Shown: positions 18,534 through 30,404, numbered from the stretch's first letter. The stretch is DNA of 64,000 nt from Anodontia alba (GCA_964016985.1 OZ024826.1:70815768-70879767), one strand, 5' to 3'. The notes: generated by a model from the sequence alone, not told the origin. Numbers and translations: made by a program.

Positions 18534-20525
18534 GTTATACCATAGCAATATCATTAAAAATGTTATTTAATAGGTCTTTAAGTGAATGTCATTTCCCCTC
18601 ACAATGGAAATCGGGTACTGCAATGCCCCTCCTTAAGAAATCTTCTTCCGAGTCACCTTCCAACTATAGGCCTATTTCATTACTTGGCTATGCAGATAAG
18701 TTGCAAGAACGTATCATATTTAAGCATATCTTTAATTTCTTTTTAACTAATAACCTTATATACAGACACCAGTCAGGTTTTTTGCCTGGTCATTCTACAG
18801 TTTATCAACTTATCGATCTGTATAATCAAATTGTCCAAAGTATTGATGCGAAACAGTATACGTGTATGGTCTTTTGTGACGTTTCAAAAGCAATTGATCG
18901 TGTCTGGCATAATGGTCTATTATTTAAATTACAGCAGAATGGAATAACTGGAAATTATTGAATTGGATATCGAGTTATTTATCAGAAAGAAAGCAAAGGG
19001 TTTTCGTTGGTTCATCAATGTCGTCCCCAAGGGTTATAAAAGCCGAAGTACCCCAGGGAACCTTTCTTGGCCCCCTATTTTTCTTAGTTTATATTAATGA
19101 CATAGTTGAAATTTACTGAGTATTGTACGATTGTTTGCTGACGCTATGTCGCTAGCCTGTTCCTCTGCAAGCATGCGTGACACAGAGGGCATTTTAAATC
19201 ATGATTTGCTTGTATTGTCCACTTGGAGGAAGCAAGGGTTGGTCGATTTCAATCCTAGTAAAACAGATGCGATTATCTTTTCTTGTAATGACGCATATCA
19301 TTTTCCGAATCTTATGTTCGAAGACGTTTTGGTTAATTTTGTTGAAAGTCATAAGCATCTGGGGCTTACTTTCTCTAGTAATGCCAAGTGGCATGCGCAT
19401 ATAGAAAACATTATTACATCTGTATCAAAATTATTAGGAATTATGAGAGCCGTTAAATACAAATTGAGTAGGAAAGCTTTAAATAATATCTATATTTCTT
19501 ACATTCGACCTATCCTGGAGTATGCAGCTGTGGTATGGGAAGGCTGTACAGCATATGAAAAGACTCGAATTGAGCAAATACAATATGAAGCAGCCAGAAT
19601 TGTTACCGGACTAACGAGATCTGTTTCTATCCATAAACTTATAAAAGAAAGAAGATGGTTGTCATTATCAGATAGGCGTTTGTTTCAAAAGGCTATGCTT
19701 ATGTATAAAGTCATAAATGGCTCGGCACCAGAATACATTTCTAATATCATGCCGCCGTTTGTGTCGGAGAGAACAGAATATAGTCTGAGAAATGCAGCCG
19801 ACATTTCCGTCTTAAGTAGAAGAACTCAACTTTATTCTAGATCATTTTTCCCTCTTCCGTTGACTACTGGAATAAGTTATCTTTGTCAGTAAGAGGCGCC
19901 GATTCTCTCAATGCTTTTAAACAATTACTTAAGAGATCTATGTTTAGGAGTCCTGAAATCCCAAACTATTTTGTTTCAGGCCAACGCATAAGTTCTGTCT
20001 ACCATTGTAGAAAAAGAAATAATTGTAGCAGTCTAAATGAAGACTTATTCAATAATCATCTTAAACTAACGGCTGCATGTGACTGTGGCTTTGAGAGTGA
20101 GGATGCTGAACATTACTATTTCTTCTGTAATAGATTCACACTAGATTCCTATAGAACTAATTTTCTTATCATTATGCTCTTTTATTCTTTTTTTTTTTCA
20201 ATCTATTTTTTTCTTTCTTTACCTCTACTTGCGATCGCTCGATGTTTTGTTGATTACAAATTAATTTTGTATGTATGTAAACACGCGAACTCGGACTCTC
20301 CAGATACTGTATATTGTTTGATCCTATATAATGTTATCTCCTTTCCTCTTTTTGTACTAGGATCTGGACAGTCGGAATTCTAGTGTCTACATAATAAGAT
20401 TTACTCAATGCCATAAACTTTGTATGTTATACTTTGTTTTTGGGAGGACCTTATCTAATGTTGTGAGAACTTGTGGTCCAACCCACTTGCTATGATTATT
20501 TGGCAATAAAATATGATTAAACTAA
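18534..20525 (+). mobile_element. 5'-truncated LINE (LINE-B), jockey/CR1-like
   Basis: Inserted into element C between AACAA (18529-18533) and AAACAAA (20523-20529), a possible short target duplication. It starts abruptly inside the reverse transcriptase, the usual 5' truncation from target-primed reverse transcription, and ends after an AATAAA at 20505-20510 without a long poly-A tail. Confidence 0.8.
18545..20383 (+). pseudogene. LINE-B reverse transcriptase and C-terminal domain
   Basis: Blocks in order: ECHFPSQWKSGTAMPLLKK, NYRPISLLGYADKLQERIIF (RT block), HQSGFLPGHSTVYQL, MVFCDVSKAIDRVWHNGLL (motif A Asp present), EVPQGTFLGPLFFLVYINDI (motif B, other frame), then FADAMSLACSSA where the catalytic FADD should be. 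Thumb region PILEYAAVVWEG follows, and a C-terminal Cys/His block CDCGFESEDAEHYYFFC near 20085-20140. Lesions: frameshift near 18955, stop near 19120, second catalytic Asp changed to Ala, frame change near 19885. Dead copy. Resembles jockey-superfamily RTs of molluscs. Confidence 0.85.
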
Positions 20526-20829
20526 ACAAAGTGCTCAAGGTGAGCTATTGTGATAGGCCTCCGCCCGTCGTCCGTCCGTCGTCAACTTTTGCATTAAACT
20601 TCTCCAAAACTGCTGTACATATTTAGAATAATTTCACAGAAATGTTCCTTGGACCCGCAAACGTCGTAGGGATGTTTATCTGACCAGAAGATGACCCTGA
20701 GGGCAAAGATCATGGTCAAGGTCACCATGACCTTTAGAACCGCCTCTCTGTTAGCAATGCTATGTAAAACATGATTCAGGTGAGCGATATAGGGCCATCA
20801 TGACCTTCTTGTTTAAGAAAACAATGTCG

Positions 20830-21816
20830 TTTTCTAGTAGTGTATACTACCAATGTTCTTCTTGGTATATTAATAATGTTAGCTACCCCATTTTTCTTCA
20901 ATATTCAGACAAACACACCTGAGCGAATGATACATACCCAGATAAACGGCTACTGTAGATTACAGTGTAGTTTGATTAGGGTTTCTATTACCTGCCATTC
21001 AACTCTTGCAAATCAGCCAAAACTTTTAAAATCAAGTTGACATTCAAATTACAGGATAAATATGGTACCAGTGAAAATGTGTCTAATATGTAGGGTAATT
21101 GCGTTCATCTGTCTTTCGTTGCTGTGGCAAAATGATTTGTGAAGTCACCACGCTGATCATCCTAATAGAAAAAAAGTGCGGTTGAGTAGGACTTTGGCGG
21201 TTGAAAACCTTTGCGAGGAAAGGCGCGTGCAAGAGAAGAACATTTAATTTTGTATAAAAGTCAACATGCATGACGCTGTTATTTTTTTCCCCGTTATACA
21301 GCACATGTCCACCTACTTCCAACACATTTCTGCATATGTTTAGTTTGGCGTGCATTGCCAAGTTGATAAGGCATTCATCTGTCCGTGCGAGCACTGAATT
21401 AGCTTCTAATCTTTCAAAGGCAGCTGTATTATGTGAGGAATAAAGTCACATCATATGGGCTGTCTAATGCGACACTGACAAATATATTTAACCATATATC
21501 CATTGCCATCGAGTTATATTTTATAGCCCTAAATAATCTCGGGCGGGAATGGATGTCTGAAAGGCAAATAAGAGAGATGTCATCAGCCTGTCAGCAAAAG
21601 ATACGAGCACAATAGCTGTTTCGGCTTCTTGTTTGTTTGTCGATTCTCTCTCTCTCTCTACTTCTGATCACGTTGTCCCGCGTTCAAATCTCGCTAGAGA
21701 CGGAATTCAGCTTATGACTGTATGGTGCTTCATTTGCATAGATTCTTTCATTATCACCCTTCCATCGTTTCCATATGACTTAAATCATCATTATAATTAT
21801 CATCATCATCATCATT

Positions 21817-21869
<53 letters not shown>

Positions 21870-21905
21870 CTCTGTCATGACAAATGCTATATTTTTCTAT
21901 GTAGC
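20830..21905. other. No gene seen; CT microsatellites
   Basis: TCTCTCTCTC at 21641-21660 and a longer CT/CTGT tract at 21815-21875. No supported coding region. Confidence 0.6.
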
Positions 21906-21910
21906 CCTTT

Positions 21911-21955
21911 TTAGCTCACCTGAACCAAAGGCTTGCCGTCATATGCAAATATCCC
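21911..21955 (+). repeat. Solo left end of a TTAGCTCACCTG element
   Basis: TTAGCTCACCTGAACCAAAGG matches the 5' end of the Helentron-like family; no matching right end was found nearby, so it is a fragment or very diverged. Confidence 0.5.
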
Positions 21956-21959
21956 AGGT

Positions 21960-22920
21960 TATTGCGTTATATGTTTACACAGGTGCAGAAAAGTTTTAAA
22001 TAGGAGTGCATGTGCTTTTTAAAAACGAAAAAAATATAGACAGCTTCATATACATTTTCTGCCCAAAATTAAATGTTTTCTGTTGCACGCGCATTTCACG
22101 CCAATGTTTCAGCCGCACAATGTCTTACATAACTGCACTGTTTCACTCGGATGATCAGCGTGGTCACTGACGGGCGTATAAACATTTATGCCGCAACAAA
22201 CAACTAAAATCCTGCACCGTTATGCAGATGGTTTGTGCCTTTGTCATGTTCGATTTTCTGAGTTTAGGCGGCATTTTTACGTTGAGAACAAAACATAAAT
22301 AAATATCTTTAAAATTTTAGTTTCAAGTGTTTTGTGTTTCATATGGTAAGCGAAAAAATGAAAAAAAAATCGGTTCACGTGTGTGGGGTTCGGCTGTGTT
22401 GGTGTAAGTGGTGTGTGTGTACTTACAACGAAGATGGCGGAAGATCAACTAGAAGCTCTAACTGTTTAATGTATATTTTTATGTTTGTCGCAGTATGATA
22501 CCACTTTGGTTGGCTTAGCAACCGTTTAACTTTAGAACTTTATATTTTCTTTAATTATACAGCCGATGATGATTTAGACCCATAATGAGCATTAACCCTG
22601 AGGTCTGTTTAAGTCATATAACTGGTGTTGAATATGTCTAATGTTTGTGATTTTCGCCACTGTGTGAGAGTTAGGTTTCCGATGCAAGATCCATCACCGG
22701 GTTCGCTGAAAGCAGATAGCTTTTAAGTTGTTATTTTTGTGATTTTTACGATGGTACAATATTTTGATTGCCATAGTCACCATTATAGTGCAATTTATTT
22801 ATTGATTTATTTATTCTAATTTTTAAGAAGTTATTGTTTATTTACATCATACACAAATAGTTCATGTCACCTTTGTTAAAAGCAGATAATGAATTTTGAA
22901 GTAGGGCGAAGATTTTCCCA
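21960..22920. other. No gene seen
   Basis: AT-rich single-copy-looking sequence; a short TTTATTTATTGATTTATTTA tract at 22797. No coding or structural signal recognised. Confidence 0.5.
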
Positions 22921-22922
22921 AA

Positions 22923-22997
22923 CCCAGCAGGCACACGACGTTGAAACAACGTCTATTCAACGTTGACGTTGAATCGACGTTGTTTCAACGTTGTGTA
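22923..22997. repeat. AACGTTG palindromic MITE fragment
   Basis: CCCAGCAGGCACACGACGTT then an imperfect palindrome of ACGTTGAAACAACGT / ACGTTGTTTCAACGT words (22932-22996). Elements beginning CCCAGC with AACGTTG palindromes are common in invertebrate genomes. It abuts the long inverted repeat. Confidence 0.7.
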
Positions 22998-23011
22998 AAT
23001 TGGCTCGGTGT

Positions 23012-23812
23012 TGAATACCAGATTTCAGAAATTACAATATTCATTTTTATTACATATTCCGGTAGCTCGATGTCTGAATCATGGCAGAAAGGAAAATGTA
23101 TGCTTCTGCTCTATTATTAAGGGGAGATAATCAGTCCTGTTAATACCGTGTTCAAAATGATGGGAATTTCATGTAGTAATCTTTCTCTTTGGGAAATATT
23201 TTTGCATCAGAATGACAAGAACACAATTGACTGGACATTATGGTTAAATGAATACAGTCTGTGCGCGCATCAGGTATATCTGACTTGAATTCTGTTTCTC
23301 ATTTCCGGTTAAAATGCAAAATTAAATATATTTCATGAAGCTGTTATAAAAGTATGTCCCCGCCCCCACCCTTTAGACCCAAGTTCCCATTCATATATAT
23401 GACGTAAGTATGTCAGGGAAATATCTCCAACAAAGGGCATCTTGGGTCTAGGGGTGAGGGGGGGTGCATATTTTTATAACAACTGTATGAAACTCATTCA
23501 ATTTTGCATTTTTTTTACTGGAAATGAGGAAGATATACCAGACACGCACACTAACTGTATTCATTTAACCATTTCAGCGTTGTGTTCTCGTCATTCTGAT
23601 GCAAGAAATAATTCCCCAAAGGGAAAGATAATTCCCATCGTTTTGAACATGATATTAATTTAGGAGTTTTTGGGGTGGGGTGAACAGGACTGAATTATCT
23701 CCCCATAATCATAAGCCAGAAGCATAATTTTTACTTTCTGCTATGAGTCAGACTTCAGGCTACCGGAATATGTAATAAAAATGTGCATATTGTAATTTCT
23801 CAAATCTGGTCT
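23012..23812. repeat. Long imperfect palindrome, ~390-bp arms
   Basis: The left arm (GTGTTGAATACCAGATTTC..., ATTCATTTTTATTACATATT, GGGGAGATAATCAGTCCTGT, ... GTTATAAAAGTATG) is complementary throughout to the right arm (CATATTTTTATAAC ... AACAGGACTGAATTATCTCC, AATATGTAATAAAAATGTGC, GAAATTACAATATG complement, GTCTTCAACAC). Centre near 23413 (GACCCAAG ... CTTGGGTC). Pairing is imperfect with small indels, by eye roughly 75-85 percent. No open frame spans it. Confidence 0.88.
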
Positions 23813-23829
23813 TCAACACCTGAGCCAAT

Positions 23830-25555
23830 AAGGGAAACTCCTCGCCTTACTGCAATATCGCCTTTTGACATACAGAATCTGTTGCTAGTGTGTCATCTTT
23901 GCCACTAGGCAAGGTGATAATGTATTCATTGATCTTGAACCAAACATTTTTTAGACGAACTTGATGAAATATTTTATTTATGAGAAAACTAAAAGTGAAC
24001 ATCCAGATCCCTGCCACATCCAGACACAATCGCGATATCACTGAATAATCGTTGAAACCGACGATAAATCCGATGAAAAACAAAAACAACAAAGCATTAC
24101 CCTGTTATATTCCCTTTCTTTGTCACTTCTATACAACTCGTTTCTATTCCAATTACATTACCTTATTTTAGTGCACTCTCAGCCCTATTTCTGCTGTATT
24201 TTTTCTATAACTTAGTAAGCTGATCAAACCCCTACCACAACCTACATAAGTAGTCTCTAGACAAGCAGTTCTCCACTCTTCTTTACCCCATTACCCCGTT
24301 GTTTATGAAATGGAATGCATCTCTAAATGTGGACACGTCCACTATTGCAAAGAGGGATTTCAATCAAAAATCAATAACAAAGCGGCAAGCTGTGTAGATC
24401 TTAAGGAGACGACTCGTCTCATCTGGATCTGCATTGTTTGCAGTGATATCTGAACTGGTCTGTAGGAATGAAAGGGTTAATATTGAAGGTTTCCCAGTCA
24501 TCAAATATAGCAGTATGTAGCATATGAAACGCATTGGCATGCTGAGCACTTTACCAGCTGTTCTTTTAAATCAGTTTGGTTGGTTTGTATTCAGTTTTCT
24601 CCCTCGTTCTCATTCAATCACACGCTTTTCTGCAGATACAAAGTTTCGATAGTTAATATTGTATTATATGTTCTTGTTGATGTTAAACATATGAGCCCAA
24701 GGAGGTTTTCAAGGAAAGCTGAAAAGCTTTATGGAAGTAGAAAATCCCGCATTTCTTCAGGAAACAGTGCAGCAACTAAACCGGTATGCTTTGTTTGGGC
24801 GTAACAGAGAGCTAAGCGAAGGTGTATTCAAGAATCCAAGAAAACATCGAGAGGTTAGTGTCTTGGAAAGAGATAATAACTCACGGTGAAGTATTCATAT
24901 GCAGAAACCAGCTATCTACTAAAACGCTATAACTTTAATTCAATGGTTCGTGGAATTGCATGAAATAGCCTTTATGTCAGTTTTGCGTAAATGTGCTCTG
25001 CGAAAAAGTTTATACATGATGTCCATTCGTCAAAGACTGATTGGACTGGTCTGGATATGGGCATCTTTCTTTAAAATACAATAATATATACCCCAAAAGA
25101 ATCAGTATTTAATACTATTTTTAGATCATTGCTAGCAAAACTACGTTCTTTATAGCAAAAAGACATCTCAAATTAAATTAGCATACCCAAGTGCACATAC
25201 ATTGGCTTGATATGCGTCTTTTAAGAATTATGACCCTTTATCTTAAATAGGCAATGTGTATTCCTTTATCATTAATATCAAACAGGTACATGTATTACCT
25301 ACTGAAGGAATTGGTAGTTAAAATAAAGTATAAAATAACTGCAGTATCTCGGATGAATTGGCTGTCCTAATAAACACAACGTTTGAACTCTTACTTGTTA
25401 TTTTGGACAGCAGAAGGTAAGCAATTTATTGAAGGGTATGAAACCCGATACTGAAATTTCATCCTTGATAATAGCATCTAATGAATGTGTTTCTAACTAC
25501 AGTACAGGTAGAAAATTGGAAAGTGAATTACAACATTTATATAATAAAGTAAAGA
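23830..25555. other. No gene seen
   Basis: No supported coding frame. 24395-24450 (GACGACTCGTCTCATCTGGATCTGCATTG, in pieces) resembles the decayed core of the GACGCCGC hairpin MITE. Otherwise AT-rich and unremarkable. Confidence 0.45.
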
Positions 25556-25570
25556 TGAGAGGAAAAATGC

Positions 25571-25905
25571 CTGCCCAAGGTGGGATTCGAACCCATGACT
25601 CCAGTAACACTAGTCCGGTTCTCTACTTTCTGAACTACCCGGGCGGTCCTGTAAAGTCCATGCACTCGAGCCACTCCACCCCTCCCCCTCATAATATTTG
25701 GGATTCAGGCCCCACCCGGCTGTCCTGGGGGTCTCTAGCCTGTAAACCCCGATAGGCCGTACATTCGATGCACACCACTTTACTTCTGACACCAGTGAGC
25801 ATGATGAAGAAAAAAATGCGTGTCCGATGCGGGACGAACTCACGACTCCCGTAACACGTAGTCCGGTGCTCTAATTGCTGAAGTACGCAGGCGATCCTAT
25901 TTCCA
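25571..25905 (-). repeat. tRNA-derived SINE-like element with two tRNA-like modules
   Basis: Read on the minus strand: module 1 has a box A-like TAGTTCAGAAAG (complement of 25626-25637) and a good box B GGGTTCGAATCCC (complement of 25582-25594), spaced as in a tRNA. Module 2 repeats the plan more weakly (box A near 25873-25885, box B-like GAGTTCGTCCCG near 25830-25843). Both share CCGGACTA...TGTTAC between the boxes. About 170 bp of GC-rich sequence lies between them. Not functional tRNA genes: no consistent cloverleaf. Confidence 0.6.
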
Positions 25906-25924
25906 ATATTTTGTTGGTGTAAGG

Positions 25925-26230
25925 ATATTACATGTAATCGGTCTCCCAGGGGATGTTAGGGGTACTTTGAATTTGCCCGCTACATAGGCTAAGACTATTT
26001 TTTGGGGGTTTAGAATTTTGAATTTCAATACTTTTGGGGGCTTTGCGGGAAAAGTGGCTATTGTTTTGGGTATTGGCCATTTGCAGGTGTTTTTTTTTAG
26101 ATCACTTTCAAACCTGACTATTTTTGCGGTGGTGGTGGTGCGGGTGGAGGGGGGGGGGGGGGGGGGGGGGGAGGGATGGTCTATCAAAATTCTCGGTATT
26201 TTTTGAGTATTCTAAGAATCAGGGTTAGAC
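25925..26230 (+). repeat. Dispersed G-run repeat Y, copy 1
   Basis: Shares with 38050-38400 the ordered words GGTACTTTGAATTTGCC, GACTATTTTTTGGGGG, GGTATTGGCCATTT, CACTTTCAAA..CTGAC, a 23-base G run (26149-26171) and CTATCAAAATTCTCGGTATT. The family continues after an insertion at 26541. Confidence 0.85.
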
Positions 26231-26541
26231 GGCCTAGAACGTCTCCCCGTACTTCACAATAGTGCAGATTATATTTCATTTCCTTTGCTGTGTGGCGGCC
26301 GTAGAACGTCTCCCCTTACTTCACCATAGTGCAGATTATATTTCATTCCCTTTGGGATCATTGGGCCCATTGTAGTATCTTTGAAAATATCCAGAGCTCT
26401 GCTCATGTATACGCTAGAGGGCGTAAGCAGTGTTGCAAACTTCATCACTGCTTTTGAGGAGTCTCAATAAAACCGAGACTCCCATTTTCTAATCTATAAT
26501 ATGTTCTTTGTTTCCAAAGGCAATCTTTTATACGTTTATTA
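26230..26541. repeat. Insertion in repeat Y copy 1
   Basis: Absent from copy 2 at 38390. It contains two ~66-bp tandem units (CGGCCTAGAACGTCTCCCCG ... ATTATATTTCATT, at 26230 and 26296) and a dispersed segment GTAAGCAGTGTTGCAAACTT ... GAGACTCCCATTTTCTAATC that recurs at 28638-28745 inside element B. Confidence 0.7.
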
Positions 26542-26960
26542 GAATCTTCTGTTGATCTGATAATTGTTTTTATTTAGTTTTAACAGCTTTATTTCAGCTG
26601 TGCATCAATTTAATGCCATTAAAGTAGAAAACGTTGAAAAATCTTGAAATACACGTCACAGAAGCAACAAAAAGGAGAAATTTGCTCTTGAAGTCACACA
26701 ATTACTATAATAATACATATTTGTGCTATAAGCTCCAAATAAAAGTACATATACATACTTTAGATTTAATAGTATACACATTTGAGAATGGTTATATTGT
26801 AACACTATATTGTTATGATAAGTTTTTTTTCTTCAATAATTGAAGTTTTTCATTATATGATTTGCTATAGCTGAACATAGAAATCACTCTCAATTATACA
26901 ATGGCACATGAATACTTTTGTATATACACATGTATATTTGCCATATTTCATGATTATAAT
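26541..26960. other. Repeat Y tail then AT-rich DNA, no gene
   Basis: 26541-26630 (CTTCTGTTGATCTGATAATT ... GTGCATCAATTTAATGCC) matches 38400-38485. The rest is AT-rich without a supported gene. Confidence 0.65.
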
Positions 26961-26967
26961 GATTAAA

Positions 26968-27074
26968 CCCAGCTAGCATTCTACGTAAATCTACATCGGG
27001 CCGTCATCGGCCCGTCAGCTACCCTGACGGGCCGATGACGGCCCGATATAGATTTACGTAGAATGCTGACTGGG
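26968..27074. repeat. 107-bp near-perfect hairpin MITE
   Basis: CCCAGCTAGCATTCTACGTA ... ATCGGGCCGTCATCGGCCCG + TCAG, 5-base loop, then the complementary arm ending CAGTCAGCATTC complement ... TGGG. About 48 of 51 arm positions pair. Ends CCCAG/CTGGG. No coding potential. Confidence 0.93.
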
Positions 27075-27079
27075 AAGCT

Positions 27080-27628
27080 TCATAGTAGTCTTTTTTTCTT
27101 TTTCTTCTTCTTCTTTTGTTTATACAAACAGCATTGTATATATATATATTTGCCCTAAGTATTGGTGAGAAACGCTCAGTTTGGCGTATATCCCTTTCCG
27201 TGTGCTGTTTATGGCGCATTGTATACATACCGTGTATAGGCACAGTGGTGTTGATTAGAAAGTTAAGCTTTTTTCCTTTTTGTGCGCTGTGTTAATCACC
27301 CAACGTATGCATTTCACATATACGCCATCACGCTCAGTTAACAAGTCGCAGCGGGCTAGATAACATGGACCGAAAAAGGGCATAATCTGTTTTGCAACTA
27401 ATTCAACTCATATAATTTGTGTTTGTAAATTTTATCACACTGGATACATCGATATGAACTTTGCGGAAACATCAAATTATAAGTTATCGGCACGTGTCAT
27501 GGATGTAATGTAAATTTAATGATAATAATTAAAAATATATCAAAAAATGTTTCAATAGTAAAACAAACTTTTCAAAACTGTAAACCCTCACGTGTTTATT
27601 ATTATAATTATTATTATTATTATTATTA
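27080..27628. other. No gene; simple repeats
   Basis: TC-rich tract 27090-27118, TATATATATA at 27138-27148, (ATT)n at 27597-27630. Confidence 0.6.
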
Positions 27629-27629
27629 T

Positions 27630-29069
27630 TAGCTGTGCTCAGGATGAGCTATAGTGATCACTTTTTGTCCGTCGTCCGTTCGTCCATCCGTCCGTCCATC
27701 TGTCCGGTTGTCCGTTAACACTTTCAAACGACAACTCCTCCAAAACCATTGGAGCGATTTGTCCCTAACTTGGTAGGAATGTTGCTTGGTAAGGGGCCTT
27801 TAAAAATTGCTAAAATTATGGTGATCTGCTCATTGGTTTGGTTGTCATGGCAACAGAAATCTCCCAAGTGATGTGATGTGAACCATATTTGGCAGTTATG
27901 ATCATTGGATGATTGGCTACCCAATGTATGTGTTTTATGACCAGCGGCCATTTTGTTTGGTTGCCATGGCAACATTAAATTTAAAAAAAAAGAATTTGTT
28001 AACTGACATCTCCTTCAAAACCACTGAAGCAATATGACTCTAATTTTGTAGAAATGTTGCTTGGGTAAGGACAATTCAAAATAACAAAGAATATGGTGAT
28101 CTGCCTCTTGATTTGGTTGCCACGGCAACAGAAAGCTCCCATAGACTTATAATGAAAAAATGATTAAATTGCATTTTCGTCATAATCAGTGAAGTGATGT
28201 GAACCATATTTGGCAGTTATGATTATTTGATGATTGTCTACCCAGTTTGTGTGTTTCATGACCAATGGCCATTTTGTTTGGTTTCCATGGCAACATTAAA
28301 TTAAAAAAAAATTAATGACTGCTTCTCCAAAGCACTGAAGCAGTAGGACTCTAATTTGTAGAAATGCTAAATGGGTAAGGGCAAATGAAAAAAAAGCTAT
28401 TCTACGTCTTGGTTTGGTTGCCATGGCAACAGAAAACTCCCATAGACTTATGATGAGAAAATGGTTAAATTGCATTTTCTTCATTACCATTGAAGTGATG
28501 TGAACCATATTTGACAGTTATAACCATTGGGTGATTGTCTACCCAGTTTATGTGTTTTATGACCAGTGAAGATTTTGTTTGGTTGCCATGGCAACATTAA
28601 ATTGATTTTTTTAAATGACAGCTCCTCCAAAACCACAGTAAGCAGTGTTGCAAACTTCATTACTGCTTATGAAGAGTCAATAAAACCGAGACTCCCATTT
28701 TCTAATCCGTAGTGAGTTCTGTGTTTCCAAAGGTAATCTTTTTGACATTTATTATATTTCCCTGCCCCTGTGCTGTTTACATGTATAAAATTATGATATT
28801 GTTAAACAACTCTTCAGAAACCACTTAGCCAGTTTCCACCAAATTTCACATTGATCCTACTGTTGAAATGTGATTGAGAGTTTGTTGAAATGATCACGCT
28901 CCATTGACTGTCATGCCCATATATTCTTCTTCAAAACTAAGAACTGCTTAAATGATGATCCTTTCATTAGTTGCAATGATAGGATTGGAAAAATGTTGCA
29001 TAACATCTGCATATCTGCAGTGGCTATGTCACTCAGGTGAGCGAGCCGTGGCCCGTGGGCCTCTTGTTT
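27630..29069 (+). mobile_element. Helentron-like non-autonomous element (B), 1.4 kb
   Basis: 5' end TTAGCTGTGCTCAGGATGAG with CTATAGTGATCAC and CCGTCGTCCG words; 3' end CACTCAGGTGAGCGAG, hairpin GGCCC-GT-GGGCC (29050-29061) and TCTTGTTT. The interior has about three diverged tandem units of roughly 290 bp marked by CATTTTGTTTGGTTGCCATG GCAAC (about 27950, 28265, 28570) and CTCCCATAGACTTATAATGA-type words. The inserted dispersed segment GTAAGCAGTGTTGCAAAC (28638-28745) lies between the third unit and the 3' part. Non-coding. Confidence 0.65.
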
Positions 29070-29475
29070 TATTTTATTTTATTATTTTAGTAAGGTCAGT
29101 AAGTGAAATCAGTAATCTATTCACGTCCCTGGTTATTTAATAAAACATTTTCCCGTATGGTGCCATATTTTTCCTTTTTATTTGTGGTATTATTACGCGA
29201 AATGAAAGTGTACAGAAAATTAACATTGTACCATATGGAAAAAAATAATTAACTTACAGAAATTTAAATTAAAATCTGGAGTGTAAATATTTCGATATTT
29301 TCATTTTTTTATTTTTTTATTTTTGTTACTTAACTGTTTTAGGATGGACTTTCGGTTTTTGCGCAATAGGCAAATAAATCCGTAACCGATGAGACGAAAC
29401 TGAGTTTAGAGAAACAAAAATGATGGCCAGAATATGCAGAAAAGCGTCATAAATTCTTTATTTCCAGCTTTCTTG
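29070..29475. other. No gene seen
   Basis: AT-rich; T-rich stretch at 29302-29330. Nothing recognised. Confidence 0.5.
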
Positions 29476-29528
29476 TTCGTCTGTCATTACTGACAATGAC
29501 CAATCCTAATCAACTGTGTGATGTGTTA

Positions 29529-30404
29529 TTATTTGTGTGTTCTAAGATGGCTGATGAGACCAGTCTTAGCTCTAAACTGCCTGTTGCAGACAGAACAAAA
29601 GAGGTCTGAGGAAGAAAGCTCTGTTGGTGATGCCTTCGCTCTGGCTTTCCGCTGTGCACGTTTCTGCTCGGCTTCGCTGATTCTTTTTGCTTCGTATTCA
29701 CCAGCTCTCCTTTTTATGAGGCCTCGCCACTTTGTACGATCTTGTGCAATCTGTTCCCATGACTCAGTTGGTATGTTGAAGTCTTTAAGGGAGGCTTTGA
29801 GGGTGTCCTTGTATTGCTTCTTCTGATCACCATGGGAGCGTTTTCCTACTTGAAGTTCTCCATAGAGGATCTTCTTTGGCAAACGTTCATCAGGCATTCT
29901 GGTAACATGGCCTGTCCATCTTAACTGTGCCAATTTCAGAAGAGTATGTATACTCTGCATCCCTGCCCTTTTCAGGACTTCTGTGTCTGGAATCCTGTCT
30001 TGCCACTTGATCTTTAGAAGTTTTCTAAGACAGCTTGTATGGAAGTGGTTCAGTCTTTTGGCATGCCGTTGGTAAACTGTCCAAGTTTCGCATGCGTATA
30101 ATAGTGTTGGCAGCACTACCGATCTATATACTTTCAGCTTTGTGTCAAGTCTGATTCCACTTCGGTCCCAAATACTTCCACGTAGCCGACCAAATGCTGC
30201 ACTAGCTTTGGCAATTCTAGCACTGACTTCATCATCAATGTGCACAACTCTAGATAATGTGCTTCCAAGATAGGTGAACTTGTCTACCACTTGCAATCGT
30301 TGACCTTTCATTGTGATGGTAGGCTCCTTGTAAGGCTTTCCAGGTGCTGGCTGATATACTACCTCAGTCTTTTTTATGCTGATTGTGAGATCATAGCTGT
30401 CACA
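29529..30404 (-). pseudogene. LINE-C RT thumb/C-terminal domain with zinc finger
   Basis: An uninterrupted frame of about 290 codons; the first ATG is at 30311, but the frame is open from 30404 with CDSYDLTISIKKTEVVYQPA, an RT block 3' to the FADD motif. It continues FTYLGSTLSRVVHIDDEV, LYACETWTVYQRHAKRLNHF, LRWTGHVTRMPDERLPKKIL, and ends in a C2H2 finger CSVCNRQFRAKTGLISHLRT(H). Such tails follow the RT in several LINE clades. No stop or frameshift in this piece, suggesting a fairly recent insertion. Clade undetermined. Confidence 0.8.

Larger units (their letters stand above)
18514..20814 (+). mobile_element. Helentron-like repeat (C), split by a LINE
   Basis: Left end TTAGCTCACCTGAGC at 18514; after the LINE the element resumes AGTGCTCAAGGTGAGCTATT at 20529, continues through GTCCGTCCGTCGTC and GGTCAAGGTCACCATGACC, and ends TCAGGTGAGCGAT (inverse of the left AGCTCACCTG) followed by an imperfect hairpin around AGGGCCATCATGACCT and TCTTGTTT. 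Without the LINE it is about 310 bp and non-coding. Confidence 0.7.

Noticed and set aside
21633..21914. 93-codon frame with Ser/Leu runs
   Set aside because: Translation of CT microsatellites.
22923..23812. A single MITE comprising the AACGTTG palindrome and the long inverted repeat
   Set aside because: The CCCAGC terminus has no inverse at the right end of the long palindrome, so they are kept as separate features.
25571..25660. tRNA gene on the minus strand
   Set aside because: Good box B, but no consistent cloverleaf and it is followed by a second degraded tRNA-like module; treated as SINE-like.
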